This document shows positions 33,138 to 41,999 of a stretch of DNA of 64,000 nt, one piece after another; position 1 is the first letter of the stretch, and the number at the start of each line of letters is the position of its first letter. This stretch comes from CBDDHT01 sp965228615 (GTDB lineage: Bacteria > Pseudomonadota > Alphaproteobacteria > Rhizobiales > Methyloligellaceae): positions 1,240,001 to 1,304,000 of the forward strand of contig CBDDHT010000004.1 in the NCBI GenBank assembly GCA_965228615.1. The letters run 5' to 3'. The notes beneath the pieces were generated by a model. That model was given only the letters and a program-made list of their open reading frames with translations, was not told the DNA's origin and ran no database searches. The position numbers were made by a program, and so were the translations under genes.

Positions 33138-35060
33138 TCAGGCGCTCTCGCCGGCCTCGGGCTGCACTTCGCGGCCGAGCGCTGCAAAAACCGTCTCGAC
33201 GATACCAGGTGCATTCAGACCGGCAGCTTCATACATCAAGTGAGGCTTGTCTTGATCGATGAAACGATCAGGCAATGTCATGGTCCGCACTTTGACGCCG
33301 GAATCGAGAACGCCGGCACCCGCCATAAATTGCAGGACATGCGCGCCAAATCCGCCCACGGCCCCCTCTTCAACGGTAATGAGAACCTCATGGTTCGTCG
33401 CAAGCTGACGAATCATGTCCTCGTCCAAAGGTTTCGCAAACCGGGCGTCGGCAACAGTCGTCGGCAGTCCGTATGCAGTCAGCTGGTCCGCTGCGTTCAG
33501 ACATTCCGAAAGACGTCCACCGAAAGACAGCAATGCAACCTTCGAGCCTTCCCGCACGATGCGGCCACGTCCGATTTCGAGCGGCACGCCGATTTCGGGC
33601 ATGTCGACACCGACGCCCTCGCCGCGCGGATAACGGAACGCAGACGGTCGGTCGTCTATCTGAACCGCTGTCGCGACCATGTGCTTCAACTCTGCTTCAT
33701 CCGCAGCCGCCATGACGATGAAACCAGGCAAGCAAGACAGATACGTTATGTCGAAAGCACCCGCGTGGGTCGGCCCATCCGCCCCAACGAGACCGGCACG
33801 ATCGATTGCAAATCGAACAGGCAGGCTCTGGATGGCGACATCATGCACGACCTGGTCATAAGCGCGCTGGAGAAATGTCGAATAGATAACAGAGAAGGGC
33901 TTATAACCTTCCGTAGCGAGGCCGGCCGCGAATGTCACACCATGCTGTTCGGCAATGCCGACATCGAAAGAGCGCTCCGGAAACGCGTCTGCGAATATGT
34001 CGACGCCGGTTCCTGACGGCATTGCCGCCGTGATCGCCACGATCTTGTCGTCTCGTTCGGCCTCAGCCACCAGGCTCTGCCCGAAAACCTTGGTGTAGCT
34101 CGGCGCATTGGGTTTTGGTTTTTGCTGGGCACCGGTTATGACATCGAAGCTGGCAACGCCGTGATACCTGTCCGCTGATTTCTCAGCCGGATCGTACCCC
34201 TTTCCCTTCTGAGTCACGACATGAACGAGAATAGGCCCCTCCGGCGTGTCGCGCACATTGCGCAAGACCGGGAGAAGATGGTCGAAATTGTGCCCATCTA
34301 TGGGCCCGACATAATAGAAGCCGAGTTCTTCGAACAGCGTGCCGCCGGTCCAGAAATTGCGCGTATATTCTTCGGCGCGGGCTGCCCGGCGCTCCCAGCT
34401 CTTCGGCAAACGCTTCGCCAATTGCTTCGCCCAATTGCGGAGCTGGCGATAGGTGCCGCCTGAGATCAGGCGGGCGAGATACGAACTCATGGCGCCAACG
34501 GGAGGCGCGATCGACATATCGTTATCGTTCAGGATCACGATGAGACGTGAGTCCATCGCACCGGCATTGTTCATGGCCTCATAGGCCATGCCGGCGCTCA
34601 TTGCGCCATCGCCGATCACGCAGACGATATTGCGATCCTGCTCCGATAGATCCCGCGCGACGGCCATACCGAGGCCTGCCGAAATCGATGTCGAGGAATG
34701 CGCTGCACCGAATGGGTCGTATTCGCTCTCGGCTCGCTTCGTAAAGCCAGAAAGTCCACCCCCTTGGCGCAACGTGCGGATTCGATCGCGCCGGCCGGTG
34801 AGGATTTTATGAGGATAGGCCTGATGCCCGACATCCCAGATAACCCGATCGTTGGGTGTCTCAAAGACCTTGTGGATCGCCAGCGTCAGCTCTACGACCC
34901 CTAATCCTGCGCCCAGATGGCCTCCGGTTACCGAAACCGCATCAATCGTCTCCTGCCGCAATTCCTCGGCAAGGGCGGGAAGCTGGTTATCCTCGATAGT
35001 CTGCAGGTCCTGTGGAACCACGACGGTGTCCAACAATGGGGTCTTGGTCTCAGCGGTCAC
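33138..35060 (-). CDS. dxs: 1-deoxy-D-xylulose-5-phosphate synthase
   Basis: A 640-residue thiamine diphosphate enzyme for the first step of the MEP isoprenoid pathway. Conserved stretches are VTGGHLGAGLGVVELTLAIH, DVGHQAYPHKILTGRRD, the TPP motif GDGAMSAGMAYEAMNNAG with NDNDMSIAPPVGAMS, DGHNFDHLLPVL, and GIAEQHGVTFAAGLATEGYKP. It starts with GTG behind a strong AGGAAGGA site. Part of a leftward operon with xseB and tlyA. The family's frequent neighbour ispA is missing here. Confidence 0.97.
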   Translation of the reverse strand: MTAETKTPLLDTVVVPQDLQTIEDNQLPALAEELRQETIDAVSVTGGHLGAGLGVVELTLAIHKVFETPNDRVIWDVGHQAYPHKILTGRRDRIRTLRQGGGLSGFTKRAESEYDPFGAAHSSTSISAGLGMAVARDLSEQDRNIVCVIGDGAMSAGMAYEAMNNAGAMDSRLIVILNDNDMSIAPPVGAMSSYLARLISGGTYRQLRNWAKQLAKRLPKSWERRAARAEEYTRNFWTGGTLFEELGFYYVGPIDGHNFDHLLPVLRNVRDTPEGPILVHVVTQKGKGYDPAEKSADRYHGVASFDVITGAQQKPKPNAPSYTKVFGQSLVAEAERDDKIVAITAAMPSGTGVDIFADAFPERSFDVGIAEQHGVTFAAGLATEGYKPFSVIYSTFLQRAYDQVVHDVAIQSLPVRFAIDRAGLVGADGPTHAGAFDITYLSCLPGFIVMAAADEAELKHMVATAVQIDDRPSAFRYPRGEGVGVDMPEIGVPLEIGRGRIVREGSKVALLSFGGRLSECLNAADQLTAYGLPTTVADARFAKPLDEDMIRQLATNHEVLITVEEGAVGGFGAHVLQFMAGAGVLDSGVKVRTMTLPDRFIDQDKPHLMYEAAGLNAPGIVETVFAALGREVQPEAGESA

Positions 35061-35215
35061 GTCAATCCTTCCTGTGCGCTCGAATCACGGCCATGAACTC
35101 ACGAACGATCGAGTTCAACCGATTGAATTCACACACTGTCTCTGTCGCACCACTATAGATGGTTTGCCAACGCGGAAAAGACCGCGTCTCGACGCATACG
35201 TGGTGATGCTGTCCC

Positions 35216-36427
35216 TCAGATCACACCCGACTCGCGCAAGCGTTGCAAATCTGCCGAATCAAGGCCGCCAAGAGTGGTCAATATTCGCTCCGTCGCCTCA
35301 CCAAGCAGCGGCCCCGTTGTCTCGATACGCCCCGGCGTATCGGACAAACGCGGGACGACGTTGGGCATCGTAACCGGATTGCCGGACCAATCGGGCACAT
35401 CCACCATTGTCTTTCGCGCTTTTACATGAGGGTCTTCGAAGATCTCTTCAATCGAATTGACAGGCGCAGCGGGGACCTCGAATTCGAGGCATTGCGCCAA
35501 AAACGCATCGCGGTCCTGGCTGGCAATATAGGCACTGACGATGCCGTCGATTTCATCATAACGGGAGAGCCGCCGACCCACCTCGCCAAAAGCGTCAGGT
35601 TCGGCCAGTTCCGGCCGGCCGATCATGTTTGCAAATCTCTCGAACATACGGTCGGACGTGCAGGCAATGGCGATCCATTTCTTGTCGCTCGTCTCATAAT
35701 GCCCATGGGGACAGGCATTGAGCGTCCGCGTCCCTTCCCGGCCTCGCACGATGCCGGCTTCCGCATAGGCGGGCGCAAGCTCGTCCAGAACGCGAAAAAT
35801 CGACTCAAATAGGCTCACATCGACGACCTGACCCCTCCCGGTCGTCTCCCGTGCCTTTAGCGCAACCAGGACCCCAACCGCGCTGTAGAGGCCGGTGATA
35901 TAGTCCGCCAGCGACGTAGACCCAGGCGTTACGGGCGGCCCGCCCGGCATGCCGGCAAGATGCACGAGCCCGGCATAGGCATGCGCGATACGGGCGAATC
36001 CGGGTCGCTCGCGGTACGGCCCGTCCTGGCCAAATCCGGAAACACGAAGAAGGATCAATCGCGGATTGACCTCTTGAAGAACATCCCAGCCAAGGCCCCA
36101 GCGCTCGAGCGTTCCAGGTCGAAAATTCTCACAGAGAACATCGGCCTTGGACGCAAGGCGCTTGAGAATCTCGACGCCTTCCCTCTCACGCAGATTAAGC
36201 GTCATAGACGCCTTGTTGCGCGCCTCGCTCTTCCAGGCGAGCGAGTCGCCTCCATCCTTTGGCGTGCCGTAACGACGCCATGGGTCGCCGCCGGCAGGTT
36301 GCTCGATCTTGATGACTTCCGCACCGAACTCGGCAAGCGTCGTCGCCGCAAAAGGTGCGGCGATGAAGGTTGCAAGATCGAGTACACGAATATCGGAGAG
36401 CGGCAGTTGCGTCTCACTTGCCGACAT
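35216..36427 (-). CDS. Class III CoA-transferase (CaiB/BaiF family)
   Basis: A 403-residue CoA-transferase. N-terminal motif RVLDLATFIAAPFAATTLAE, EVIKIEQPAGGDPWRR, the catalytic Asp region SLADYITGLYSAVGVLVAL (about 170-188), and VVDVSLFESIFRVLDELAP. These enzymes move CoA between carboxylic acids. The ATG at 36427 lies 14 bp before the stop of xseB, so the two overlap. It sits between xseB and dxs where ispA is more usual, and probably serves the acyl-CoA genes upstream. Confidence 0.9.
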   Translation of the reverse strand: MSASETQLPLSDIRVLDLATFIAAPFAATTLAEFGAEVIKIEQPAGGDPWRRYGTPKDGGDSLAWKSEARNKASMTLNLREREGVEILKRLASKADVLCENFRPGTLERWGLGWDVLQEVNPRLILLRVSGFGQDGPYRERPGFARIAHAYAGLVHLAGMPGGPPVTPGSTSLADYITGLYSAVGVLVALKARETTGRGQVVDVSLFESIFRVLDELAPAYAEAGIVRGREGTRTLNACPHGHYETSDKKWIAIACTSDRMFERFANMIGRPELAEPDAFGEVGRRLSRYDEIDGIVSAYIASQDRDAFLAQCLEFEVPAAPVNSIEEIFEDPHVKARKTMVDVPDWSGNPVTMPNVVPRLSDTPGRIETTGPLLGEATERILTTLGGLDSADLQRLRESGVI

Positions 36428-36671
36428 CAAGCGGCTCCGTTCCGGCCGGCGTCCCGTCAGAATCCAACGTGATTTTCTCCACCTTGGCCTCGGCCTTCTT
36501 CAGCAGGGAATCGCAATGTGTTCGTAACGCCTCACCACGCTCGTAATTCGCGATCGACTCTTCCAACTCCACATCGCCGCGTTCGAGTTTTCCAACGATC
36601 TCTTCGAGTTCCTTGAGCGCCACCTCAAAGCTCAGGCCTTTGATATCTTTGTTGTCTTTGCTCTCTGCCAT
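36414..36671 (-). CDS. xseB: Exodeoxyribonuclease VII small subunit
   Basis: An 85-residue helical protein with the signature SFEVALKELEEIVGKLERGD and YERGEALRTHCDSLLKKAEA, typical of XseB. It forms multi-copy helical arms around XseA, which degrades single-stranded DNA. I use the ATG at 36671 preceded by GAGGC. A TTG nine codons upstream would overlap the HDAC stop. The xseA gene is not in the window. Confidence 0.95.
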   Translation of the reverse strand: MAESKDNKDIKGLSFEVALKELEEIVGKLERGDVELEESIANYERGEALRTHCDSLLKKAEAKVEKITLDSDGTPAGTEPLDVGK

Positions 36672-36694
36672 GCCTGCCTCTGTCTCCACACTCG

Positions 36695-37627
36695 TCAACT
36701 GCCTGCTTCCATCAAGGCATTCACATGTACCGCCACAGACTTGGCCAGTCCCTCAAGATCATAGCCGCCCTCCAGCATCGAAACGATCCGGCGATCGCAT
36801 TTCTTGTCCGCGATTTCAGCCAGTTTGTGCGTTGCCCAGGTAAAGTCCTCTTCGACGAGGCCGATATTGGCAAGGGGGTCGCGATGATGAGCGTCGAACC
36901 CGGCCGAAATCAACACGATATCGGGGGAAAAATCCTGAAGCGACGGCAAGATACGCGTTTCGAAAGCCTCGCGGAATTGATCTCCACTATCGCCGGGAGA
37001 GAGGGGTGCATTAAAAATGTTGCCGACGCCGGTCTCACTCAACGCTCCGGTCCCGGGGAAAAGTGGCATCTGATGGGTTGAGGCGTAGAACAAATCCTTG
37101 TCGGACCAGAAACTGGCCTGAGTCCCATTTCCGTGATGCACATCGAAGTCCACGACGGCGATACGCTCTGCACCGTGTTTCGCGCGGGCATGCAATCCGG
37201 CAACCGCGATACTGTTGAAGACGCAAAAACCCATTGCGCGTTGCGGTTCGGCATGATGTCCGGGCGGCCTGACGGCACAGAATGCATTGGTTGCCTCGCC
37301 GTCGATCACCTGGTCGACGGCATGCATGCCGGCACCAACCGCCCGCATCACGCATTTCAAACTATTGGGCGAAAGAACTGTGTCAGCATCGATCCGGACA
37401 AGACCTTCTTCCGGAACGGCTTCCTGGATTGCCTCGATATATTTGTTTGGGTGTATCCGCGCGATCGCAGCGATCTCGCCCATTGGTGCATCCTTACGCA
37501 CCAGCCCTTCGAAGACTTCGTGCTCCAGCGCCGTATAGACGGCACGCAAACGGTCCGGCCTTTCCGGATGGCCTGTGCCCGTATCATGCTCCAGACAGTC
37601 TTCGTGGGTCAGATAGAGTGTTGTCAT
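36695..37627 (-). CDS. Histone deacetylase family protein (zinc amidohydrolase)
   Basis: A 310-residue arginase/deacetylase-fold enzyme. Active-site stretches are CAVRPPGHHAEPQRAMGFCV (about 117-136), VDFDVHHGNGTQ (about 159-170) and LISAGFDAHHRDPLANIG (about 240-257), which together give the Asp-His-Asp zinc site and the His pair. Bacterial relatives deacetylate acetoin enzymes, polyamines or proteins. It is encoded just upstream of xseB in a seven-gene leftward run, and a sirtuin lies 5 kb away. Confidence 0.93.
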   Translation of the reverse strand: MTTLYLTHEDCLEHDTGTGHPERPDRLRAVYTALEHEVFEGLVRKDAPMGEIAAIARIHPNKYIEAIQEAVPEEGLVRIDADTVLSPNSLKCVMRAVGAGMHAVDQVIDGEATNAFCAVRPPGHHAEPQRAMGFCVFNSIAVAGLHARAKHGAERIAVVDFDVHHGNGTQASFWSDKDLFYASTHQMPLFPGTGALSETGVGNIFNAPLSPGDSGDQFREAFETRILPSLQDFSPDIVLISAGFDAHHRDPLANIGLVEEDFTWATHKLAEIADKKCDRRIVSMLEGGYDLEGLAKSVAVHVNALMEAGS

Positions 37628-37682
37628 GATTTTTCAGCGTTCCGCCGACCGCGCACGCCACCTTCCTCTTTAGTCAAACAGG

Positions 37683-38471
37683 TCACGTGTCTCCGGCCTC
37701 CGCCCGCGCGCGGGCGAAGTCGGGCTTGCGTTTTTCCATGAAGGCAGCGAATGCCTCCTTCGCCTCTGGCGATCGCAATCGATCTTTGAAGAGCGCGATT
37801 TCCTCATCCATTCTGGCGACGATATCCGATCGATCGCCGCGAACCAGACGCCTTGCCACCTTCAATGCCTCGGGCGGCTTGGCCGCAAGGCCGAGCGCAG
37901 CTTCGCGGGCCTTCGCCTCCAGCTCATCGGCTGGAACCACAGCGTTCACCAGGCCGGCTTCTCGTGCCCGTTCAGCATCGAACGGCATTCCAAGGCAGAG
38001 CATCTCGAAGGCGCGCGCATATCCCATTCTCGCAGGAATGAGGAGGGAAGACGCAGCTTCGGGTAGCACGCCCAGACCGAGAAACGGCGTGCGAAAATCT
38101 GCGTTTGGGCTGGCATAAACCAGATCGCAATGCAGTAGCATCGTTGTACCGATCCCAACCGCCAGTCCGTCGACAGCCGCGACCAGAGGTTTTTCGGCAC
38201 CAACGAGTGCCCGCATGAAATCGAGAATATTGGGGTCGAACTCACCGCCTTCCGCCATCGTCAGAAAATCGGCGATGTCGTTTCCAGCTGTAAAGACGCC
38301 CGATGCTCCGGTGAACAGATGGACTGCGACACTGTCATCCTGATCACCCTTGCGCAGTGCATCGGCCAAGACCGTGTACATGCTGCTGGTGATGGCATTC
38401 TTTTTATCCGGTCGATTGAAGCAGAGGGTATTGATGCCTTCCGAAACACCGCAGACGATATCGTCACTCAT
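37683..38471 (-). CDS. Enoyl-CoA hydratase/isomerase family protein
   Basis: A 262-residue crotonase. Oxyanion-hole elements are FTAGNDIADFL (about 60-70) and AAVDGLAVGIGTTMLLHCDL (about 98-117). The usual hydratase glutamates (GxxPE) are represented by FLGLGVLPEAASS with one Glu. It therefore probably catalyses isomerisation or hydration of an enoyl-CoA from the acyl-CoA dehydrogenase encoded 16 bp upstream. Substrate chain length unknown. Confidence 0.92.
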   Translation of the reverse strand: MSDDIVCGVSEGINTLCFNRPDKKNAITSSMYTVLADALRKGDQDDSVAVHLFTGASGVFTAGNDIADFLTMAEGGEFDPNILDFMRALVGAEKPLVAAVDGLAVGIGTTMLLHCDLVYASPNADFRTPFLGLGVLPEAASSLLIPARMGYARAFEMLCLGMPFDAERAREAGLVNAVVPADELEAKAREAALGLAAKPPEALKVARRLVRGDRSDIVARMDEEIALFKDRLRSPEAKEAFAAFMEKRKPDFARARAEAGDT

Positions 38472-38486
38472 GAAAAAAAGTTCCCG

Positions 38487-40268
38487 TTAGGCAGGCAGCG
38501 CATGCTGACTTGCTTCAATGACTGCATCTGCACCACTGACGACCGTTCGCGCAAGACTGGGCGCTTCAACCGCACAATGTTCGGCAAAGAAACGTGCAAT
38601 CGCGATTTGCTCGTTCGCTGTCCCGGCATCCTTGCGACCTGCCGCAAGAGCACCACGCGCAAGATAGGCCCCGCCGGATGCGAGACCGAAGAGACGCAAA
38701 TAGGGTGTCGCACCGGCATAGGCATGATCGCGCGAATTCGGCAAGATCTCCAGCATCCAGTCCGTCGCTTCGGACAAGGCCTCGACGGCTTCGTGTAGTC
38801 GTTCCGCCGTTGATCCGAAGGCCGGCAGGTTCGATTCTCTGACGGATTCAACCACATCCCGCAGTGAGGCGATCTGACCGCGAACAATGTCACCACCTGC
38901 CGTCGGCAATTTCCGGACGACGAGATCCATTGCCTGGATTCCATTGGTGCCTTCATAAATCGGCGCGATTCGCGCGTCTCGAAAGTGTTGCGCGACACCG
39001 GTTTCCTCGATGAACCCCATGCCGCCATGAACCTGGATACCTTCGGAAGCCACCTCCACTCCAATATCGGTCGAGAATGCTTTGGCAACCGGTGTGAGAA
39101 GACCGGCAAGACCCAGAGCCCTCTCCTTCTCCTCGCCTTCGTCCAGTCGCTCCGACCGATCGATCTCACGAGCCGTGACAAAGCAGATGGCACGGGCCGC
39201 CGCCGTCTTGGCCTTCATCGACATGAGCATACGGCGCACGTCAGGATGTCTGTCGATCCGGACCATGGGTGCAACCGGATCCTTATCGACCGTCCCCTGC
39301 TTGCGGTCCTGGGCATAGGCTATCGCGGCCTGCGTGGCGCGCTCGGCGATACCGACACCTTGGATCCCGACACCAAGCCGTGCCCGGTTCATCATGAAAA
39401 ACATCGCGCTCAGACCACGATTCTCCTCGCCGACCAGCCAACCTCTCGCGCCGCCATTGTCACCCATCTGCATAACGCAGGTCGGACTCGCATGAATGCC
39501 GAGCTTGTGCTCGAGCGAGGCGCAGAAGATATCATTCCGCTCTCCGAGCGAACCATCGTCGTTGACCAGGAACTTCGGCACCAGAAAAAGCGAAATACCC
39601 CGGGTTCCCCCGGGAGCATCGCTAATGCGCGCGAGGACCATATGCACGATGTTGTCCGCCAGATCGTGGTCGCCATAGGTGATGAATATCTTCGTGCCCG
39701 ACAGCAGATAGCTACCGTCCGGTTCGGGAACAGCCTTGGTCTTCAGCAGGTGCAGATCGGAGCCGGACTGAGGCTCTGTGAGCTGCATGGTTCCTGTCCA
39801 TTCGCCCGAGACCATCTTCTCAAGATAGGTGGCTTTGAGCCCATCCGAGCCGTGATAGTAGAGCGCCTCTGCGGCACCTTGAGTGAGCAGCGGATTGAGA
39901 GAAAAGGCCATGCATGATGATTGCCACATCTCTCCGACGGCCGTCGAAAGCAGTATTGGCAGTCCCTGGCCGCCAAAGTCGGCAGGACACGGCAAACTGC
40001 CCCATCCAGCCTCGATCCACTGCTTGTAAATAGCGTCCCAACCGGCGGGCATTCGGACGTCGCCGTCTTTAAGGTGCGCGCCTTCAAGGTCGCCCTGGCG
40101 ATTGAGCGGCGCCAACTGCTCGCTGGCAAATTTGCCAGCCTCTTCCAGAATCGCGTCGACAACGTCCTCGTCGAGATCCTCATAGAGGTTCTGGCCGATG
40201 AGTTCATTGATCCCGGCAACATTCTTCAGAATATGAGAGATGTCGCCGACGGGGGCGGAATATGACAT
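38487..40268 (-). CDS. Acyl-CoA dehydrogenase, long DmdC-like class
   Basis: A 593-residue acyl-CoA dehydrogenase. The N-terminus MSYSAPVGDISHILKNVAG is the extra N-terminal domain of this class. FAD-fold landmarks are TGTMQLTEPQSGSDL, GTKIFITYGDHDLADNIVHM and the C-terminal GGMGFIEETGVAQHFRDARI with the catalytic Glu in IAPIYEGTNGIQAMDL. Members include 3-methylmercaptopropionyl-CoA dehydrogenase DmdC, but substrate cannot be read off. GGGAGG precedes the ATG at 40268. The open frame upstream is not coding. First gene of the leftward operon. Confidence 0.94.
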   Translation of the reverse strand: MSYSAPVGDISHILKNVAGINELIGQNLYEDLDEDVVDAILEEAGKFASEQLAPLNRQGDLEGAHLKDGDVRMPAGWDAIYKQWIEAGWGSLPCPADFGGQGLPILLSTAVGEMWQSSCMAFSLNPLLTQGAAEALYYHGSDGLKATYLEKMVSGEWTGTMQLTEPQSGSDLHLLKTKAVPEPDGSYLLSGTKIFITYGDHDLADNIVHMVLARISDAPGGTRGISLFLVPKFLVNDDGSLGERNDIFCASLEHKLGIHASPTCVMQMGDNGGARGWLVGEENRGLSAMFFMMNRARLGVGIQGVGIAERATQAAIAYAQDRKQGTVDKDPVAPMVRIDRHPDVRRMLMSMKAKTAAARAICFVTAREIDRSERLDEGEEKERALGLAGLLTPVAKAFSTDIGVEVASEGIQVHGGMGFIEETGVAQHFRDARIAPIYEGTNGIQAMDLVVRKLPTAGGDIVRGQIASLRDVVESVRESNLPAFGSTAERLHEAVEALSEATDWMLEILPNSRDHAYAGATPYLRLFGLASGGAYLARGALAAGRKDAGTANEQIAIARFFAEHCAVEAPSLARTVVSGADAVIEASQHALPA

Positions 40269-40412
40269 GAAACCTCCCAGAACAGAGCGCCGCGCTTCGT
40301 GGCGGACTTGACCGCAAGGCCCCTGTCGTGACCAGATGCGGCTGCGTGACCGGCACTCTAAGCGAAATGATATGGCCCCGCAAAGGGCGACAGCCGAACG
40401 CCGACAGTCCTG

Positions 40413-41351
40413 ATGATATTGCCTCCAACAGACGAAAATCTCGATCGCGCCGCCGCCGCTCTTTCTCGCGGCGACCTCGTGGCGTTTCCGACGGAAACCG
40501 TATACGGCCTCGGAGCGGATGCGACCAACGGAACAGCGGTCGCCGCCATTTTCGAAACCAAGGGACGGCCGCGATTTAATCCGCTGATCGTGCATGTGCA
40601 CGATCTTCATGCCGCAGAAGAAATCGCAAAATTCAGCGCGCAGGCCAAACAGTTGGCACGTGGGCTTTGGCCCGGCGCTCTGACATTGATTGTGCAACAG
40701 CGGTCAAATTCTCCGCTATCCGATCTCATCAGTGCCGGTCTGGATACGGTTGCCCTGCGCGTTCCGAACCATCCGGTCGTCCGCTCGCTCTTGGAACGTT
40801 CAGGCCTCCCGATTGCCGCTCCAAGCGCCAATCGATCCGGCCATGTCAGTCCGACAACTGCGGCGCATGTGGATGCAGACTTCGCGGACACGGACCTGTT
40901 GATCATCGATGGTGGCGCAACGCCCATGGGGCTCGAGTCGACAGTTGTCGACGTGACGTCCGACATCCCAATCCTGCTACGCCCCGGAGCTATTCCGCGC
41001 CGCGACATCGAAGCCTTGATCGGGTGCTCCCTCGCCGATCGGCAAACAGACGTTGCATTGCGCTCACCCGGTCTGCTCAAAAGTCATTACGCACCGAGCA
41101 CAAGAGTCATACTCGATGTAACGGAGCCGGAAGCAGGGGACGCCGTGCTTGCATTCGGGCCCGCGGCCGACGCCGGTCCTGATACAATCAATCTCAGTCC
41201 ATCCGGCGATCTCAAGGAGGCCGCCGCAAATCTTTTCAGCGCGCTGAGAGACCTTGATCGCAGAGGCGCAAAACGGATTGCGGTGATGCCCATTCCTTCG
41301 GACGGATTGGGTGAAGCCATCAACGACAGACTGAGACGCGCCGCGGCTTAG
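40413..41351 (+). CDS. tsaC: L-threonylcarbamoyladenylate synthase (Sua5/YrdC type)
   Basis: A 312-residue Sua5-like enzyme that makes the TC-AMP intermediate for t6A37 in tRNAs. N-terminal YrdC domain: RGDLVAFPTETVYGLGADAT (residues 19-38), KGRPRFNPLIVHV, PGALTLIVQQRS, RVPNHPVVRSLL and APSANRSGHVSPTTAAHV. A C-terminal Sua5 domain begins near residue 200 with SPGLLKSHYAPSTRVI. Longer than single-domain TsaC. Transcribed divergently from the acyl-CoA dehydrogenase, 144 bp away. Confidence 0.95.
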   Translation: MILPPTDENLDRAAAALSRGDLVAFPTETVYGLGADATNGTAVAAIFETKGRPRFNPLIVHVHDLHAAEEIAKFSAQAKQLARGLWPGALTLIVQQRSNSPLSDLISAGLDTVALRVPNHPVVRSLLERSGLPIAAPSANRSGHVSPTTAAHVDADFADTDLLIIDGGATPMGLESTVVDVTSDIPILLRPGAIPRRDIEALIGCSLADRQTDVALRSPGLLKSHYAPSTRVILDVTEPEAGDAVLAFGPAADAGPDTINLSPSGDLKEAAANLFSALRDLDRRGAKRIAVMPIPSDGLGEAINDRLRRAAA

Positions 41352-41369
41352 TGTCTGATTCATGAGACC

Positions 41370-41453
41370 CTGAAGCCGGCCCTCTCCCCCGGCCCAACCA
41401 CCCAATAAGGGCACCCTCGGGGTGGTTGGGACGGAGGAGAGGGCCGGCTTCAG
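41370..41453. repeat. Family A palindromic repeat, copy 4
   Basis: The arms ccggccctctcccccggccc / ggacggaggagagggccgg flank a loop caataagggcaccctcgggg. It lies between convergent genes (tsaC and the cysteine-rich protein). One arm base change (gggacggag for gggccgggg) breaks pairing locally. Confidence 0.9.
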
Positions 41454-41462
41454 AGCAACCTC

Positions 41463-41870
41463 CTAGCGACAATACCGACACACGTCCCGCCAACAGGCTT
41501 TCATGCAGTCCGAGAATCCGCGTCTGCAGTACGGTCCGGCACAGTTGCCCTTCCAACGAATGGCGCAGCTTTCGCGGCAACCATGACAATCCCAACGGCA
41601 ATTATATTGCACAGGACGGATCAAGGTCCGGTCCACATTATCAAGCGGCAGCATTCTTTGCAGATCAGCATCGAGACCCAGCGTCTTCGGGATGTTTGGG
41701 TGACCCAAGGACGGTCGCAGGACCGTCGGGACGCCAAGGCCGAGCGTATCGATTCCCGGTTGGATCGGTACGCTCATGTTTCCGAGCGAACGCTCCACGG
41801 CAGCGGAAGGCACAATGCTCAAAGGAGCCAACAGCATCACGGCGAACAGGAGACAAACGATTTTGCGCAT
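41463..41870 (-). CDS. Secreted cysteine-rich hypothetical protein
   Basis: A 135-residue protein with a signal peptide (VCLLFAVMLLAPLSIVPSAA). A proline/leucine-rich middle is followed by a C-terminal domain of 45 residues holding ten cysteines at positions 91, 95, 98, 102, 110, 115, 122, 126, 131 and 134. Basic residues alternate with the cysteines. No known bacterial family comes to mind. Exported Cys-rich domains of this sort are usually disulfide-knotted or metal-loaded. No export or modification genes lie beside it, so it is probably a lone gene. Confidence 0.7.
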   Translation of the reverse strand: MRKIVCLLFAVMLLAPLSIVPSAAVERSLGNMSVPIQPGIDTLGLGVPTVLRPSLGHPNIPKTLGLDADLQRMLPLDNVDRTLIRPVQYNCRWDCHGCRESCAIRWKGNCAGPYCRRGFSDCMKACWRDVCRYCR

Positions 41871-41999
41871 TACAACACCTCGCGAATCACTAGCCTAGTC
41901 AGCGCTGGTTAGCGAAGCCTTTCCGACCAACCAGCCCTTTACCCCCGGTCATGCCTATGGCACCTGAATGATAGTGATTAGCAACACGGGAAACTACCC

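Noticed and set aside
40269..40697. 143-codon extension upstream of the acyl-CoA dehydrogenase
   Set aside because: It would lie antisense to tsaC, and GGGAGG with an ATG and the conserved MSYSAP start is at 40268.
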